A stretch of 64,000 bases of DNA from an uncultured Hyphomicrobiales bacterium (lineage in GTDB: Bacteria; Pseudomonadota; Alphaproteobacteria; Rhizobiales; TMED25), in contig CAJIYR010000003.1 in NCBI GenBank assembly GCA_905181735.1, positions 1 through 64,000 on the forward strand, given 5' to 3'. The position numbers and the translations under genes are program-made. The notes below the pieces were generated by a model. It worked only from the letters and a program-made list of their open reading frames with translations, was not told the origin of the DNA and searched no databases. Positions within the stretch are counted from its first letter, which is position 1. Every line of letters begins with the position of its first letter. Shown in pieces: positions 51,184-62,184 of the stretch.

Positions 51184-51260
51184 TGGTGGGCGATCCAGGA
51201 CTCGAACCTGGGACCACTCCGTTATGAGCGGAGGGCTCTAACCAACTGAGCTAATCGCCC
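51184..51260 (-). tRNA. tRNA with CAU anticodon, probably tRNA-Ile2 (lysidine type), alternatively elongator tRNA-Met
   Basis: A complete cloverleaf on the minus strand: acceptor GGGCGAT pairing with ATCGCCC, D-arm GCTCAGTTGGTTAGAGC, anticodon arm CTCCG-CTCATAA-CGGAG, T-arm CCAGG-TTCGAGT-CCTGG, discriminator A and encoded CCA (51184-51186). It is not the initiator: the first base pair is G-C and the anticodon stem lacks the three G-C pairs. The short variable loop TGGTC and overall likeness to tRNA-Ile(CAU) favour Ile2, whose C34 is converted to lysidine by TilS, but elongator Met cannot be excluded. It stands alone between the M24 gene and rpoD. Confidence 0.93.
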
Positions 51261-51334
51261 AAAGTAAATAACTTATAGTACTTCAATCTTTTGATGTAAA
51301 TAACAATAAATACAAATACAGATATAATTATAAA

Positions 51335-53335
51335 TTAACTATCCAAAAAACTTCTTAATATTCTACTTCTTGATGGATGCTTGAGTTTTCTTAAGGCTTT
51401 AGCTTCAATCTGCCTTATTCTTTCTCTTGTTACAGAAAACTGCTGACCTACTTCTTCGAGAGTATGATCTGTATTCATACCTATCCCAAAACGCATTCTT
51501 AATACTCTCTCTTCACGAGGTGTTAGAGATGCGAGTACCCGTGTCGTGGTATCTCTTAAATTTGCATGTATAGCTGCATCTATAGGTAACACTACATTCT
51601 TATCTTCAATAAAATCACCCAGATGACTATCATCTTCATCACCAACTGGTGTTTCAAGAGAAATAGGTTCTTTCGCAATTTTCATAACCTTTCTAACTTT
51701 ATCTAAAGGCATAGAAAGCTTTTCTGCTAACTCTTCTGGTGTTGGTTCCCTTCCTATCTCATGCAACATTTGTCTTGAAGTCCTTACTATTTTATTGATC
51801 GTTTCAATCATATGAACTGGGATACGAATTGTTCTTGCTTGATCGGCTATTGATCTTGTGATTGCTTGTCTAATCCACCAAGTTGCATAAGTTGAAAACT
51901 TATAACCTCTTCTGTACTCAAATTTTTCAACAGCTTTCATCAGCCCTATATTACCTTCTTGTATAAGATCTAAAAACTGCAAACCGCGGTTAGTATATTT
52001 TTTTGCGATTGATATAACTAATCTCAAATTAGCTTCAACCATTTCTTTTTTTGCTGCGTGAGCTTCTCTCTCTCCTTTCTGCACCATTTGTGCAATTTTT
52101 CTAAATTCATTAATTTCTAGCCCAGCTTCATCAGCAAGATTATAAATCTCATCTCTTAGCTCTTTTATTTGGCTTCTTTCTTTTTGAACTAACTCTTTCC
52201 AGCCCTTACCGGTTAATCTACTTACTCTCCTAACCCAATTTGAATCTATTTCATTTCCTTGATATTGCTTGAGAAATTCATCTCTCTTTACACCGTAACT
52301 CTCACCCAATCGCAATAACTTGCCCTCAAATACCATTAACCGCTTATTTATACTGTATAGCTGGAAAACAAGAGCATCTATCCTGTTGTTATTTAGCGAT
52401 AATTCCTTAACTTCTTGGACCAAATTCGCTTTTAATCTAACAAATTTTCTTTGGTCCACTGATGATAATTTCTTATTATTTAATATATCGTCTTTGTGCT
52501 CAACCTGTAATTTTACTAATTTATTATATTCTTGGGCTATTTTATTAAATCTAGCGGTGACTTGATCAAATAGCTCGGCTTCCATTGCAGCTAAGGAAAC
52601 GTTATTATCAGCATCATCGTCATCTGCTTCCTCTTCATTATTACTCAATATCTTCTGATTTAATGATTCTTCAGTTTCCTCTTCTTCAAGAGGAGATTCA
52701 TCACTAGATTTTGTATCTATATTTTCTTTCTTGTCATCAGAAGCCAAGGCTAGCGATTCCTTTGAATCTGGACCAGTGTATGTAGCTTCTAAATCAATTA
52801 TATCACGTAATAAAATATCACCTTCATTTAACTCGTCTCTCCAAACAATTATAGCCTGAAATGTTAGAGGACTTTCACACAAACCTTGAATCATAGCCTC
52901 TCTTCCAGCCTCAATTCTTTTGGCTATTGCAATTTCACCTTCTCTTGACAATAACTCAACCGTACCCATTTCTCTTAAATACATTCTGACAGGATCATCA
53001 GTACGGTCTATTGATGTAGAGGCAGGTTTGTCTATAGCAACCGGAACACTAGAGGTGGTAGTTGAATCTGATGCAGCCGATTGCTCTTCGGCATCATCAC
53101 TTTCAATCAGATTAATACCCATGTCAGAAAACATAGACATTATATCTTCAATCTGCTCTGACGTAACCTCACTGGAAGGAAGAATTTCATTTAACTCATC
53201 ATATGTAACATAACCTCTTTTTTTACCTAACCTAATCCAACTTTTTACAGATTTATCAGTTAGATCAAGTACTGGTGAATCTTGTTTTTCTTCGTTTCCT
53301 GTTTTTTCTAGTAACTTTTTTTGCTTAACGGCCAT
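51335..53335 (-). CDS. rpoD: RNA polymerase primary sigma factor sigma-70
   Basis: Housekeeping sigma factor. From the ATG at 53335 the protein has 666 aa: region 1.1 (about 25-90), region 1.2 [21 protein letters not shown] (about 110-130), a long acidic non-conserved insert, region 2 with [59 protein letters not shown], region 3, and region 4.2 [34 protein letters not shown]. The track start at 53350 is a TTG; the ATG five codons later has GAGG 9 nt upstream and is preferred. It lies downstream of dnaG, as in the macromolecular synthesis operon. Confidence 0.97.
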   Translation of the reverse strand: MAVKQKKLLEKTGNEEKQDSPVLDLTDKSVKSWIRLGKKRGYVTYDELNEILPSSEVTSEQIEDIMSMFSDMGINLIESDDAEEQSAASDSTTTSSVPVAIDKPASTSIDRTDDPVRMYLREMGTVELLSREGEIAIAKRIEAGREAMIQGLCESPLTFQAIIVWRDELNEGDILLRDIIDLEATYTGPDSKESLALASDDKKENIDTKSSDESPLEEEETEESLNQKILSNNEEEADDDDADNNVSLAAMEAELFDQVTARFNKIAQEYNKLVKLQVEHKDDILNNKKLSSVDQRKFVRLKANLVQEVKELSLNNNRIDALVFQLYSINKRLMVFEGKLLRLGESYGVKRDEFLKQYQGNEIDSNWVRRVSRLTGKGWKELVQKERSQIKELRDEIYNLADEAGLEINEFRKIAQMVQKGEREAHAAKKEMVEANLRLVISIAKKYTNRGLQFLDLIQEGNIGLMKAVEKFEYRRGYKFSTYATWWIRQAITRSIADQARTIRIPVHMIETINKIVRTSRQMLHEIGREPTPEELAEKLSMPLDKVRKVMKIAKEPISLETPVGDEDDSHLGDFIEDKNVVLPIDAAIHANLRDTTTRVLASLTPREERVLRMRFGIGMNTDHTLEEVGQQFSVTRERIRQIEAKALRKLKHPSRSRILRSFLDS

Positions 53336-53436
53336 AAGTATTCGCCTCAATTAACATGTTTTCTATAGTGTATTCAGAATATATGTAGTGCTTATTTTAT
53401 AAGATTTCTATACAGAATGGAATATAATTGAAATTT

Positions 53437-55365
53437 TTAAGGAAGTCGATCTTTATTGGCATCTAACCATTTATCAAGAGATTTATTTTCTCTTTTCGAA
53501 TTTGCACCTTTGGAATAACCTGTAATAAACGCCTCTCTCCCACTAGTGTTTTCCAGAGATAATCTTATGTTTTCTAACCTTATAGCATTGTCTTCTGATG
53601 GAGATTTACTAAATTCTATCTCAGCTTCTTTCAAATCTTTTTCTATTGTCTGCGTTCGTTTCTGTAAATCAATCACATGCTTCCAAGCTAATTCAGTTTC
53701 ATTTATATCAGATTTTATTGATACAAAGGAATCTAAAACCATAATCTTTGATTCATCAAGTTTTCTAAGCTCCTCTTGAAAACCCTGTTCTAATAATTTA
53801 TTTCTTACCTTGTCAGTAGTGATATCTTCATCTAAACAAACAATATCAATAATTCTTTCTCTCATTTTTTCAAATGATGGCCTTGTGAAATTAAAAGACA
53901 AGAATTTATCAGCATTCCTTTTAACAAGCAAAGGATGATTAATAGCTACTAATAAAATTAAATTTTCTCTCTTTTGAATTACACTTTTATCTCCTCTTGC
54001 AAGAGAGTTTTGCTGCAATTCTCTGCTAATTTTTTTTTGCTTTTTATTGTCAGAGCCATATAGCTTACGTGAATTAAAATAATTTTTTGAATTCCAAAAA
54101 CTATAAAGCCTTTTTTGAATTAATGATTTATAGTGTCTTTGAATACCCTTGTCGGTAATAGTTGCAATTAATTCATCAAAATCATTATCAACTTTTGCTC
54201 TTAGTTCCGGGCTATCTGTTGTTAAATCAGTGATTTTAGAATTCCAAAAAACGTCTATTAAAGGTTCTGTTTTAGCAATATATTTCTGTATAATATCAGC
54301 TCCTGAGTCACGAACCATATCATCAGGATCCTTTCCTGGGGGCAAGAATATATAACCCAAAGTAAAACCTGGCTTCAATTTTATAAAAGCAATAGCAATA
54401 GATCTCAAGGCAGCTTTGTATCCTGCTTCATCTCCGTCAAAACACAATATTGGATTTTTTGATATTTTCCATAAATTATCTAATTGCTCTTCTGAAAAAG
54501 AAGTTCCCATTGTTGAAACAGAAGATTTAAAGCCTACCTTGTCTAAAGCAACAACATCCATATATCCTTCAACTACTAATAAATTAGAATTTTGCTGAAT
54601 TTCTTTTCTAGCATTGTAGAAATTATAAATAATATTCTTCTTAATAAATAAATCAGTTTCAGGAGAATTTAAATATTTAGCTTGAGCTTTATCAGAAAGA
54701 TCTCTACCGCCAAATGCAATAACCTTATTTGATTGATCACAAATTGGGAAAACCAATCTATCACGGAATCTTTCGTAATATTCGTTCCTGTCTTCTGATT
54801 TTGCTACTAGTCCAGCGGAGGTAAGCTGCTGATAATTATACCCGATACCAATCAAGTGCTTCATCAGATCATTTTTTCCTGAAGCGTAACCTATTCTAAA
54901 TTTATTAACTTCGTTTTTAGATATTTCTCTTTTAAGAAGATATTGATATGCCCTGCTATTTTTATTAGAGGTTAATTCCCTTTGATAAAAGGTGCATGCT
55001 TTTTCCATTATATCATATATAATTTGTCTTTTTTTATCCTTTATAGGGTCAAAAGACCTACTCTTCGGCAACTCTATACCAGCAACAATCGAAAGTTTTT
55101 CTAGTGCCTCCGGAAAATTTAAACCATCCTTATCCATTATAAATTTATACACATCACCAGAAGCTTTACATCCAAAGCAATGATAAACCCCTTTTTCATT
55201 ATCTAACTTAAAAGAAGCTGTTTTTTCTGAATGAAAAGGACATGATGCCCAATATACACCCTTACTAGCTTGGGTCTTTCTTCTGTCCCATTGTATATAT
55301 TTACCTATTACATCTGATAGTTGTACTTTATTACGTATTTCATCAACTATCCTAGAATTATCCAT
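53437..55365 (-). CDS. dnaG: DNA primase DnaG
   Basis: Makes RNA primers for replication. The 642-aa protein has the N-terminal zinc-binding domain (CPFHSEKTASFKLD...YHCFGCKASGDVYKFIM, about 42-74). The TOPRIM polymerase domain includes RFRDRLVFPICDQSNKVIAFGGRDL and the acidic motifs LLVVEGYMDVVAL and ILCFDGDEAGYKAALRSI (about 262-330). The C-terminal third is the helicase-binding region and is weakly conserved. ATG with AGGTTAG upstream. It sits between yqeY and rpoD. Confidence 0.96.
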   Translation of the reverse strand: MDNSRIVDEIRNKVQLSDVIGKYIQWDRRKTQASKGVYWASCPFHSEKTASFKLDNEKGVYHCFGCKASGDVYKFIMDKDGLNFPEALEKLSIVAGIELPKSRSFDPIKDKKRQIIYDIMEKACTFYQRELTSNKNSRAYQYLLKREISKNEVNKFRIGYASGKNDLMKHLIGIGYNYQQLTSAGLVAKSEDRNEYYERFRDRLVFPICDQSNKVIAFGGRDLSDKAQAKYLNSPETDLFIKKNIIYNFYNARKEIQQNSNLLVVEGYMDVVALDKVGFKSSVSTMGTSFSEEQLDNLWKISKNPILCFDGDEAGYKAALRSIAIAFIKLKPGFTLGYIFLPPGKDPDDMVRDSGADIIQKYIAKTEPLIDVFWNSKITDLTTDSPELRAKVDNDFDELIATITDKGIQRHYKSLIQKRLYSFWNSKNYFNSRKLYGSDNKKQKKISRELQQNSLARGDKSVIQKRENLILLVAINHPLLVKRNADKFLSFNFTRPSFEKMRERIIDIVCLDEDITTDKVRNKLLEQGFQEELRKLDESKIMVLDSFVSIKSDINETELAWKHVIDLQKRTQTIEKDLKEAEIEFSKSPSEDNAIRLENIRLSLENTSGREAFITGYSKGANSKRENKSLDKWLDANKDRLP

Positions 55366-55404
55366 CTAACCTAAACTCCTAAATCTTATATTTAAAAGAT
55401 TATT

Positions 55405-55863
55405 CTATATTAAAAGTTCTTTAAGCACCTTACCTGCTATAGAAAAATCTACTTGAGACGAATAGTTATTTTTAAGCTCACTCATGCACAAGCCCATATC
55501 TTTGATACTAGATGAATTTGTCTTTCTAACTATTTCCTGACAGATTCTACTTATTTCTTTTTCCGATAACTGCTCTGGAAGAAATTTAGAGATAATTACT
55601 ATCTCTTCGTCTTCCTGTTGAGAAAGATCCAACCTATTACTTTCTTTGTAAATCTCAGAAGATTCTTTTCTTTGTTTGATCATTTTTGATAAAATACCAA
55701 GTATTATGTCATCACCAACACCTTGGTCCTCCCCGCCCGTCCTTGCTTCAATATCTCTGTCTTTAATAGCAGCATTAATCAACCTTAAGGTTGATATATC
55801 TCTTTTTTTCTTCGCAAGCATTGCAGCTTTCAATTTATTATTAATTATTTCTCTTAACGACAT
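55405..55863 (-). CDS. GatB/YqeY domain protein
   Basis: A 152-aa helical protein of the YqeY family, related to the tail domain of GatB, a subunit of the tRNA-dependent amidotransferase. Typical stretches are MSLREIINNKLKAAMLAKKKRDISTLRLINAAIKDRDIEAR (1-41), ILSKMIKQRKESSEIY and FLPEQLSEKEI. The end, KDMGLCMSELKNNYSSQVDFSIAGKVLKELL, is also typical. A tRNA-binding role is presumed for the family but unproven. AAAGGT precedes the ATG. In many bacteria it lies immediately upstream of dnaG, as here (39 bp). Confidence 0.92.
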   Translation of the reverse strand: MSLREIINNKLKAAMLAKKKRDISTLRLINAAIKDRDIEARTGGEDQGVGDDIILGILSKMIKQRKESSEIYKESNRLDLSQQEDEEIVIISKFLPEQLSEKEISRICQEIVRKTNSSSIKDMGLCMSELKNNYSSQVDFSIAGKVLKELLI

Positions 55864-56035
55864 TTAGATACCTTTACATTTTGTGAAATAGATATATTTT
55901 CTTCTATTATAACAATTTTTATTACTTTTATAAAATTTATTTTGGAAAAGTATCATTCAGGTGATGAATTTGAATACTCTATCAAATAAATGATATATAC
56001 AATAATAAATGAAATATGAAATAAAATTTTAAACT

Positions 56036-57259
56036 ATGAAAAATACACGAGTAATACATTTAAAAAAAATTGACAAAGCAAGAAATTGGTCTTTGCCAGA
56101 TTCCAATGCTGTCATAGTATTGTCAGACGGAACAATATACAAGGGAATAGGTTGTGGAGCATACGGAACTGTTGCTGCAGAAATATGTTTCAATACGTCT
56201 ATTACTGGTTATCAAGAAATTCTCACCGATCCCTCATACTCAAATCAAATTATAACCTTTACATTTCCTCATATTGGTAATGTTGGCATAAACACAGAAG
56301 ATATTGAAACCGCTAATCCTAATAAAAAGTATAAAGCGGCCGGAGCCATAATACATAGTGCAATAACCACACCTTCAAATTACAGATCGGAAAAAAATCT
56401 TGGTGACTGGATGAAGTCATCTGGAATAATTGGTATCAGTGGGATTGATACCAGAGCTCTTACAAAGAAAATACGAGAAGAAGGTATGCTTAATGCTGTA
56501 ATTTCACATGATAAAGACTGTTTATTTGATTTTGAAAAATTACAGAAAATAGCAAAAGATTGGGATGGCATTGAAGGAAAAGATTTAGCAATTGATGCAA
56601 CTAGTAGCAGTTCTTACACTTGGAATCAAAAATTATGGGAGTGGGGGAATGGATATTATTCTAATAAAAAAATAATTCATAGGATTGCTGTAATCGACTA
56701 TGGTGTAAAGTCAAATATATTAAGAGAACTGTCTAATCTTGATTGTGAAGTTGTTACATTTCCTGCAAACACGAATATCGACAGCATTAACAATTACAAT
56801 CCAGATGGAATAATCTTATCGAACGGCCCTGGCGATCCTTCAGAAACAAGTAAATATAGTATAAATTTAATAAAAGATATTATTGAAAAAAATATTCCTA
56901 TATTAGGAATATGTCTAGGTCATCAATTATTAGCGTTAGCATTGGGTGCAAAAACAAAAAAAATGGTCTTCGGTCATCATGGGGCAAATCACCCTGTAAT
57001 AGATTGCTTAACTAGAAAAGTAGAGATCACATCAATGAACCATGGATTCACTGTAGATAATGATGTGTTGCCGGATAATGTTATAGAAACACATAAATCA
57101 TTATTTGATGGTACTAATTGTGGAATTGCCATTAAAGGTAAACCTATTTTTTCTGTACAATTTCACCCTGAAGCATCACCTGGCCCCCAAGACAGCCATT
57201 ATTTATTCGAAAAATTTATTAACAACATCAAAGAAAAAAAACAAAGAAAAAAAACTTAA
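56036..57259 (+). CDS. carA: Carbamoyl-phosphate synthase small subunit
   Basis: Glutamine amidotransferase subunit that supplies ammonia to CarB for pyrimidine and arginine synthesis. In the 407-aa protein the CPSase small-chain domain (about 20-160) contains [39 protein letters not shown]. The class I amidotransferase domain (about 215-400) has SNGPGDPSE, the nucleophile Cys in GICLGHQLL (about 293) and [11 protein letters not shown] with the catalytic His and Glu. The N-terminus is about 15 residues longer than usual. It is divergent from yqeY (172 bp apart) and 49 bp upstream of carB. Confidence 0.96.
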   Translation: MKNTRVIHLKKIDKARNWSLPDSNAVIVLSDGTIYKGIGCGAYGTVAAEICFNTSITGYQEILTDPSYSNQIITFTFPHIGNVGINTEDIETANPNKKYKAAGAIIHSAITTPSNYRSEKNLGDWMKSSGIIGISGIDTRALTKKIREEGMLNAVISHDKDCLFDFEKLQKIAKDWDGIEGKDLAIDATSSSSYTWNQKLWEWGNGYYSNKKIIHRIAVIDYGVKSNILRELSNLDCEVVTFPANTNIDSINNYNPDGIILSNGPGDPSETSKYSINLIKDIIEKNIPILGICLGHQLLALALGAKTKKMVFGHHGANHPVIDCLTRKVEITSMNHGFTVDNDVLPDNVIETHKSLFDGTNCGIAIKGKPIFSVQFHPEASPGPQDSHYLFEKFINNIKEKKQRKKT

Positions 57260-57308
57260 CTTATATTATAAAAAGATAAATTATTTTCTTTTGCTGGATG
57301 ATCAAAAA

Positions 57309-60300
57309 ATGCCAAAAAGAACTGATATAAAATCTATATTAATTATTGGTGCTGGACCAATCGTAATAGGCCAAGCTTGTGAATTTGACTATTCAGGGAC
57401 ACAATCAATTAAGGCTCTAAAAGAAGAGGGGTATAGAGTAATTCTAGTAAACTCAAACCCAGCAACTATCATGACTGATCCGGATTTAGCTGACGCGACA
57501 TATATAGAGCCAATTACTCCTGAAATAGTTACAGAAATTATCAAAAAAGAGAGGCCAGACGCTATCCTTCCAACAATGGGTGGCCAAACCGCTTTGAATA
57601 CAACACTTTCCCTTCAAGAAAGTGGTGTACTGGATAAATATGGAGTTGAAATGATAGGAGCTTCCGCAGAAGCAATTAATATGGCTGAAGATAGAAAGTT
57701 ATTTAAAGAAGCTATGGCAGAGATCGGCCTAAAAACTCCAAAATCCATCTTAGCACATAATTTGTCTGAGGCATTAGATGCCCAAAAAATACTTGGCCTT
57801 CCTGTTATTATTAGACCTTCTTTTACACTAGGGGGCACTGGCGGAGGAATAGCCTACAACAAAGAAGAGTTTATAAAAATAATAGTAAGAGGCCTAGATG
57901 CATCTCCAACAAGCCAAGTTCTCATTGAAGAATCGGTTCTAGGTTGGAAAGAATATGAAATGGAGGTTGTTAGAGATAAGAATGACAATTGCATTATCAT
58001 TTGTTCGATAGAAAATATTGATGCTATGGGGATTCATACAGGTGATTCCATCACTGTGGCTCCTGCATTAACTCTAACGGATAAAGAATATCAAATTATG
58101 AGAAATGCATCTATAGCAGTGTTAAGGAAAATTGGAGTTGAAACAGGCGGATCTAATGTACAATTCGCAGTAAATCCAGAAAATGGTGAGTTAGTTGTAA
58201 TTGAAATGAACCCTAGGGTATCCAGGTCTTCTGCTTTGGCATCAAAGGCAACAGGGTTCCCTATTGCTAAAATAGCTACCAAATTAGCAGTTGGATACAC
58301 TTTAGATGAGCTAGCAAATGATATTACCGGTGGACAGACACCAGCATCATTCGAGCCAACAATAGATTATGTTGTAACTAAAATACCTCGATTTGCATTT
58401 GAAAAGTTTCCAGGTGCAGAACCACTACTTTCAACCTCAATGAAATCCGTTGGTGAAGCAATGGCAATTGGAAGAACTTTTAACGAAAGCTTCCAAAAAG
58501 CATTGCGGTCTCTTGAAACTGGTTTAAGTGGACTAGACCCAATTGAATTTGATGATATAGGTAACGATCAAGATAAAAATATCGTCAGGGCTGCACTTGG
58601 AGAACCGACTCCCGATAGGATCCTAAAAGTAGCACAAGCACTAAGACTAGGTGTTACTCACCAACAAATATATGAATCTTGTAAAATGGATCCGTGGTTT
58701 ATTGATAGATTACAGGAAATTATTGACGCTGAAGATAGAGTTAAAAAATTTGGATTGCCTGACGATAGATATAATATGCAGTCAATAAAAGCTATGGGAT
58801 TTTCTGACGCTAGGCTTGCCTCAATAATCAACGAGAGCGAAGAATACGTTAGAAATCATAGGAGTAATCTTTCAGTTTTCCCTGTTTATAAAAGGGTAGA
58901 TACTTGTGCTGCAGAATTCATGTCGCCAACAGCTTATATGTATTCAACATACGGAGCAAGTCTTCTAAATGATATGGATTGCGAATCAAAACCAACCAAT
59001 AAAGATAAGGTTATTATTTTAGGAGGCGGTCCAAATAGAATTGGACAAGGTATTGAATTTGATTACTGTTGTTGCCATGCATCTTTTGCTCTACGGGAAA
59101 TTAACATTGAAACAATTATGATAAATTGTAACCCGGAAACAGTATCAACTGACTACGATACATCAGATAGATTATATTTCGAACCACTAACCACTGAAGA
59201 TGTCTATGAGGTAATTCGTATTGAAAAAGACAAAGGAAACCTTCTTGGTGTCATTGTTCAATTTGGAGGACAGACCCCACTTGGATTGTCTAATTCCCTA
59301 TCAAATATGGGAATTAAAATTTTAGGTACTTCTCCTGATGCAATTGATCTAGCAGAGGACAGAGAACGTTTTCAAAAATTAATACAAGACCTTAAACTGA
59401 AACAACCAAAAAATAGTATTGCTAATGCAATTATTGATGCAGAAAGCATTATCAAAAAACTTGGCTTTCCAATTATAATACGTCCTTCATATGTATTGGG
59501 CGGGCGTGCAATGGCTATTCTAAGAAACGAAAATGATTACCGTGAATATATACAAAATACATTGCCTGAGTTAATACCGCGACATATAAAATCTAAGCAT
59601 CCAAATGATATAAAACTACAAATTGATCAATTACTGTTAACAAATCCGTTGTTATTTGATAGTTATTTATCAGAAGCCATAGAAGTAGATGTGGATGCCG
59701 TATCAGATGGGAAAAATGTTTTCATATGCGGTGTAATGGAGCATATTGAAGAAGCTGGAGTTCATTCTGGGGATAGCGCCTGCACATTGCCGCCCTATTC
59801 ATTAGACGATGAACTGATTAAAAAATTAGAAATACAAACTACAGCAATGGCCCTTGCGCTTAATATTATAGGGTGCATTAACATTCAATTTGCAATAAAA
59901 GGTAATGAAATATTTGTGATAGAAGTAAATCCTAGAGCAAGCAGAACAATACCCTTTGTAGCAAAGGTAATAGGAATACCAATAGCAAAAATAGCGTCAA
60001 AAGTAATATTAGGAATAAAATTATCAAAATTTAATTTACAAAAAACAAAATATAATCATATCGGTATTAAAGAAGCGGTTTTTCCATTTGCAAAATTTGA
60101 TGGTGTAGACGTGCTATTGGGACCAGAAATGCGTTCTACTGGCGAAGTGCTGGGTATAGCGTCTGATTTCGGAACCGCCTTCGCAAAAAGTCAACTAGCT
60201 AGCGGTACAAAAGTACCTAATAAAGGAACTGTATTTATATCAGTAAAAGATTCTGATAAACCTTTGATTTTAGAATCAATCAAAGAACTTAGAAGAATTG

Positions 60301-60617
60301 GATTTAATATAGTAGCTACTGGTGGGACGCAAACTTACTTAGAAAAAAATAAAATCAAAACAAGTAAAATTAATAAAGTACTTGAAGGAAGACCGCATAT
60401 AGTGGATGCAATGACCAATGGAGAGATTCAGTTAGTATTTAATACTACAGAAGGTTCAAAAGCTTTGTCGGATTCAAAGTCTCTAAGGCAAGCTGCTTTA
60501 ATGAACAGCATTCCATATTATACCACAATATCGGGTGCTGTAGCTGCAGTAAGAGGTATTAAGAAAACAAGCAATGGAATAACTGAAGTAAAATCCTTAC
60601 AAGATTACTTTAAATAA
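57309..60617 (+). CDS. carB: Carbamoyl-phosphate synthase large subunit
   Basis: Catalyses carbamoyl-phosphate formation from ammonia, bicarbonate and two ATP. The 1102-aa protein has two homologous synthetase halves: the first begins [30 protein letters not shown], and the second has [21 protein letters not shown]. Each has an ATP-grasp domain ([13 protein letters not shown] and [12 protein letters not shown]). The C-terminal MGS-like allosteric domain covers about 960-1090. The track start at 57105 lies inside carA in another frame; the ATG at 57309 matches the family N-terminus and is used here. A Lys/Asn-rich insert near 795-815 ([17 protein letters not shown]) is common in alphaproteobacteria. 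Confidence 0.97.
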   Translation: MPKRTDIKSILIIGAGPIVIGQACEFDYSGTQSIKALKEEGYRVILVNSNPATIMTDPDLADATYIEPITPEIVTEIIKKERPDAILPTMGGQTALNTTLSLQESGVLDKYGVEMIGASAEAINMAEDRKLFKEAMAEIGLKTPKSILAHNLSEALDAQKILGLPVIIRPSFTLGGTGGGIAYNKEEFIKIIVRGLDASPTSQVLIEESVLGWKEYEMEVVRDKNDNCIIICSIENIDAMGIHTGDSITVAPALTLTDKEYQIMRNASIAVLRKIGVETGGSNVQFAVNPENGELVVIEMNPRVSRSSALASKATGFPIAKIATKLAVGYTLDELANDITGGQTPASFEPTIDYVVTKIPRFAFEKFPGAEPLLSTSMKSVGEAMAIGRTFNESFQKALRSLETGLSGLDPIEFDDIGNDQDKNIVRAALGEPTPDRILKVAQALRLGVTHQQIYESCKMDPWFIDRLQEIIDAEDRVKKFGLPDDRYNMQSIKAMGFSDARLASIINESEEYVRNHRSNLSVFPVYKRVDTCAAEFMSPTAYMYSTYGASLLNDMDCESKPTNKDKVIILGGGPNRIGQGIEFDYCCCHASFALREINIETIMINCNPETVSTDYDTSDRLYFEPLTTEDVYEVIRIEKDKGNLLGVIVQFGGQTPLGLSNSLSNMGIKILGTSPDAIDLAEDRERFQKLIQDLKLKQPKNSIANAIIDAESIIKKLGFPIIIRPSYVLGGRAMAILRNENDYREYIQNTLPELIPRHIKSKHPNDIKLQIDQLLLTNPLLFDSYLSEAIEVDVDAVSDGKNVFICGVMEHIEEAGVHSGDSACTLPPYSLDDELIKKLEIQTTAMALALNIIGCINIQFAIKGNEIFVIEVNPRASRTIPFVAKVIGIPIAKIASKVILGIKLSKFNLQKTKYNHIGIKEAVFPFAKFDGVDVLLGPEMRSTGEVLGIASDFGTAFAKSQLASGTKVPNKGTVFISVKDSDKPLILESIKELRRIGFNIVATGGTQTYLEKNKIKTSKINKVLEGRPHIVDAMTNGEIQLVFNTTEGSKALSDSKSLRQAALMNSIPYYTTISGAVAAVRGIKKTSNGITEVKSLQDYFK

Positions 60618-60688
60618 TTTATGTATGGACTTAAACTTTATATCAACATAAACTATACTGCATATTTTAAATTTACCGGAAGATATCA

Positions 60689-61159
60689 ATGGAAAAAGTA
60701 CCAATGACTGTACTAGGTTACGAAGACCTACAACAAGAAATAAAGAAATTAAAAACAATCGAAAGACCTTTAATTATTGAAGCGATTGCTGAAGCAAGAA
60801 AACATGGAGATTTGTCTGAAAATGCAGAGTATCATGCTGCAAAAGAACAGCAGTCACTAAACGAAGGACGGATTAGCGACTTAGAAGACAAATTATCTAG
60901 AGCAACTGTAATTGATATTTCAAAACTTTCTGGTGACACAATTAAATTTGGTGCAAAAATTAAGTTAATAGACGAGGATACAGAAGAAGAATCAAGCTAT
61001 CAAATAGTGGGTGAGTTTGAATCAGATGTATCAAAAGGGAAGCTATCCATAACCTCTCCTATAGCTAGAGCGCTAATGGGTAAAGCTAAAGGCGATAGTG
61101 TAGAAGTTGCAACACCAGGTGGTGGAAAAAGTTATGAAGTCCTTGCAGTTGATTATTAA
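60689..61159 (+). CDS. greA: Transcription elongation factor GreA
   Basis: Rescues backtracked RNA polymerase by stimulating transcript cleavage. The 156-aa protein has the N-terminal coiled coil with [37 protein letters not shown], whose acidic tip DLSENAEY is the catalytic element. The C-terminal FKBP-like domain includes [32 protein letters not shown]. Length is standard. CGGAAG lies upstream of the ATG. It follows carB by 71 bp, a frequent alphaproteobacterial order. Confidence 0.96.
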   Translation: MEKVPMTVLGYEDLQQEIKKLKTIERPLIIEAIAEARKHGDLSENAEYHAAKEQQSLNEGRISDLEDKLSRATVIDISKLSGDTIKFGAKIKLIDEDTEEESSYQIVGEFESDVSKGKLSITSPIARALMGKAKGDSVEVATPGGGKSYEVLAVDY

Positions 61160-61206
61160 TTATAAATTTAAAGCTTATTACTTTTATAAAAAATTATTAT
61201 GAATAT

Positions 61207-62166
61207 ATGTCAAATTTAAAAGGATTAAAGTGCTGGTTAGTGCATTCTGGAAATGCAGGTGACGCAGTGCAGTGTGAGGGAATAGCAGAAAAACTTGGGT
61301 TAGATTATAAAACAATCAAAGTTACTGACAATACAATTATTAAAAATATTATTTCTTTTTTTAAGATTACCAAAACAATAGAAAAAGAAACTTTACCGAA
61401 AATTATAATAGCTTCTGGTCACAAAAGCATTGGGCTTGTAAAAAGAATTCTAAATATCGATAATAATATATATTCAATATATCTAAAAAATCCTGGATAT
61501 CATATTGGTCTATTTAATTTTGTCTGGGCTCCGTTGCATGATAATTTAAATAGAAGAAACGTGTTTTCAACATTAACATCCCCTAATAAAATTGAGAAAT
61601 ATAAAATAAATAACAAGTATCAAAATTTTATAAATAACTATAAAAAACCAATAATTGGAATTTTGGTTGGAGGTAAAAGTAAGCATTTTAATTTTGGGAT
61701 AAAAGAAGCAAATGAATTATGTACTTCTTTAACAAAAATTAAGAAAAAATACTCAGCAAACTTAATCATTACATGCTCAAGAAGAACAGACAATAAAACC
61801 AAAGACTTTATTCAGAATTATTTTAAAGATACAAATGATTGGGTTTGGAATGGACAAAATGATAATCCATACAATGATATATTAAATAATTCAGATTTCT
61901 TTATAGTAACATCAGATAGTATTAATATGATCAGTGAAGCTGCTACTACAGGAAAGCCTATATATGTTTATAAATTACCTAAAAAGAAACTAAGAATCAA
62001 AAGTGTACCAAGAAAATTAGTTATTTTTTTTAAAGAGCTTGAGAATAAAAGTATTATAAAATGGTTTAATGGCAACCTTGAGGAATGGACATATAAGGCA
62101 ATTAATCCTACACAAGAAATAGCAAATGAAATAATTATTGATTATAACAACCATATAAAAAAATAG
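61207..62166 (+). CDS. ELM1/GtrOC1 family protein (mitochondrial fission ELM1-like)
   Basis: A 319-aa protein of Pfam PF06258, named after a plant mitochondrial fission factor and found in most alphaproteobacteria. Recognised from LKCWLVHSGNAGDAVQCEGIAEKLGL at the N-terminus, PKIIIASGHKSIGLVKRI, ILVGGKSKHFNFGIKEANELCTSL, and the later DFFIVTSDSINMISEAATTGKPIYVYKLP. The last two look like a GT-B glycosyltransferase nucleotide-sugar site. The biochemical role in bacteria is not established. No signal peptide or membrane segment. It lies between greA (47 bp) and trxB (18 bp). Confidence 0.85.
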   Translation: MSNLKGLKCWLVHSGNAGDAVQCEGIAEKLGLDYKTIKVTDNTIIKNIISFFKITKTIEKETLPKIIIASGHKSIGLVKRILNIDNNIYSIYLKNPGYHIGLFNFVWAPLHDNLNRRNVFSTLTSPNKIEKYKINNKYQNFINNYKKPIIGILVGGKSKHFNFGIKEANELCTSLTKIKKKYSANLIITCSRRTDNKTKDFIQNYFKDTNDWVWNGQNDNPYNDILNNSDFFIVTSDSINMISEAATTGKPIYVYKLPKKKLRIKSVPRKLVIFFKELENKSIIKWFNGNLEEWTYKAINPTQEIANEIIIDYNNHIKK

Positions 62167-62184
62167 TAGAAAGCTTAAAAAGTT

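Noticed and set aside
55864-56035. Promoter elements between yqeY and carA (TTGAAT at 55970 and ATATAT/TATATA 17-18 bp later)
   Set aside because: Such matches arise often in AT-rich DNA; there is no independent support such as conservation or an operator.
57105-57308. 68-codon N-terminal extension of carB in the track
   Set aside because: It overlaps the conserved carA amidotransferase end in another frame; CarB starts at MPKRTDIKS.
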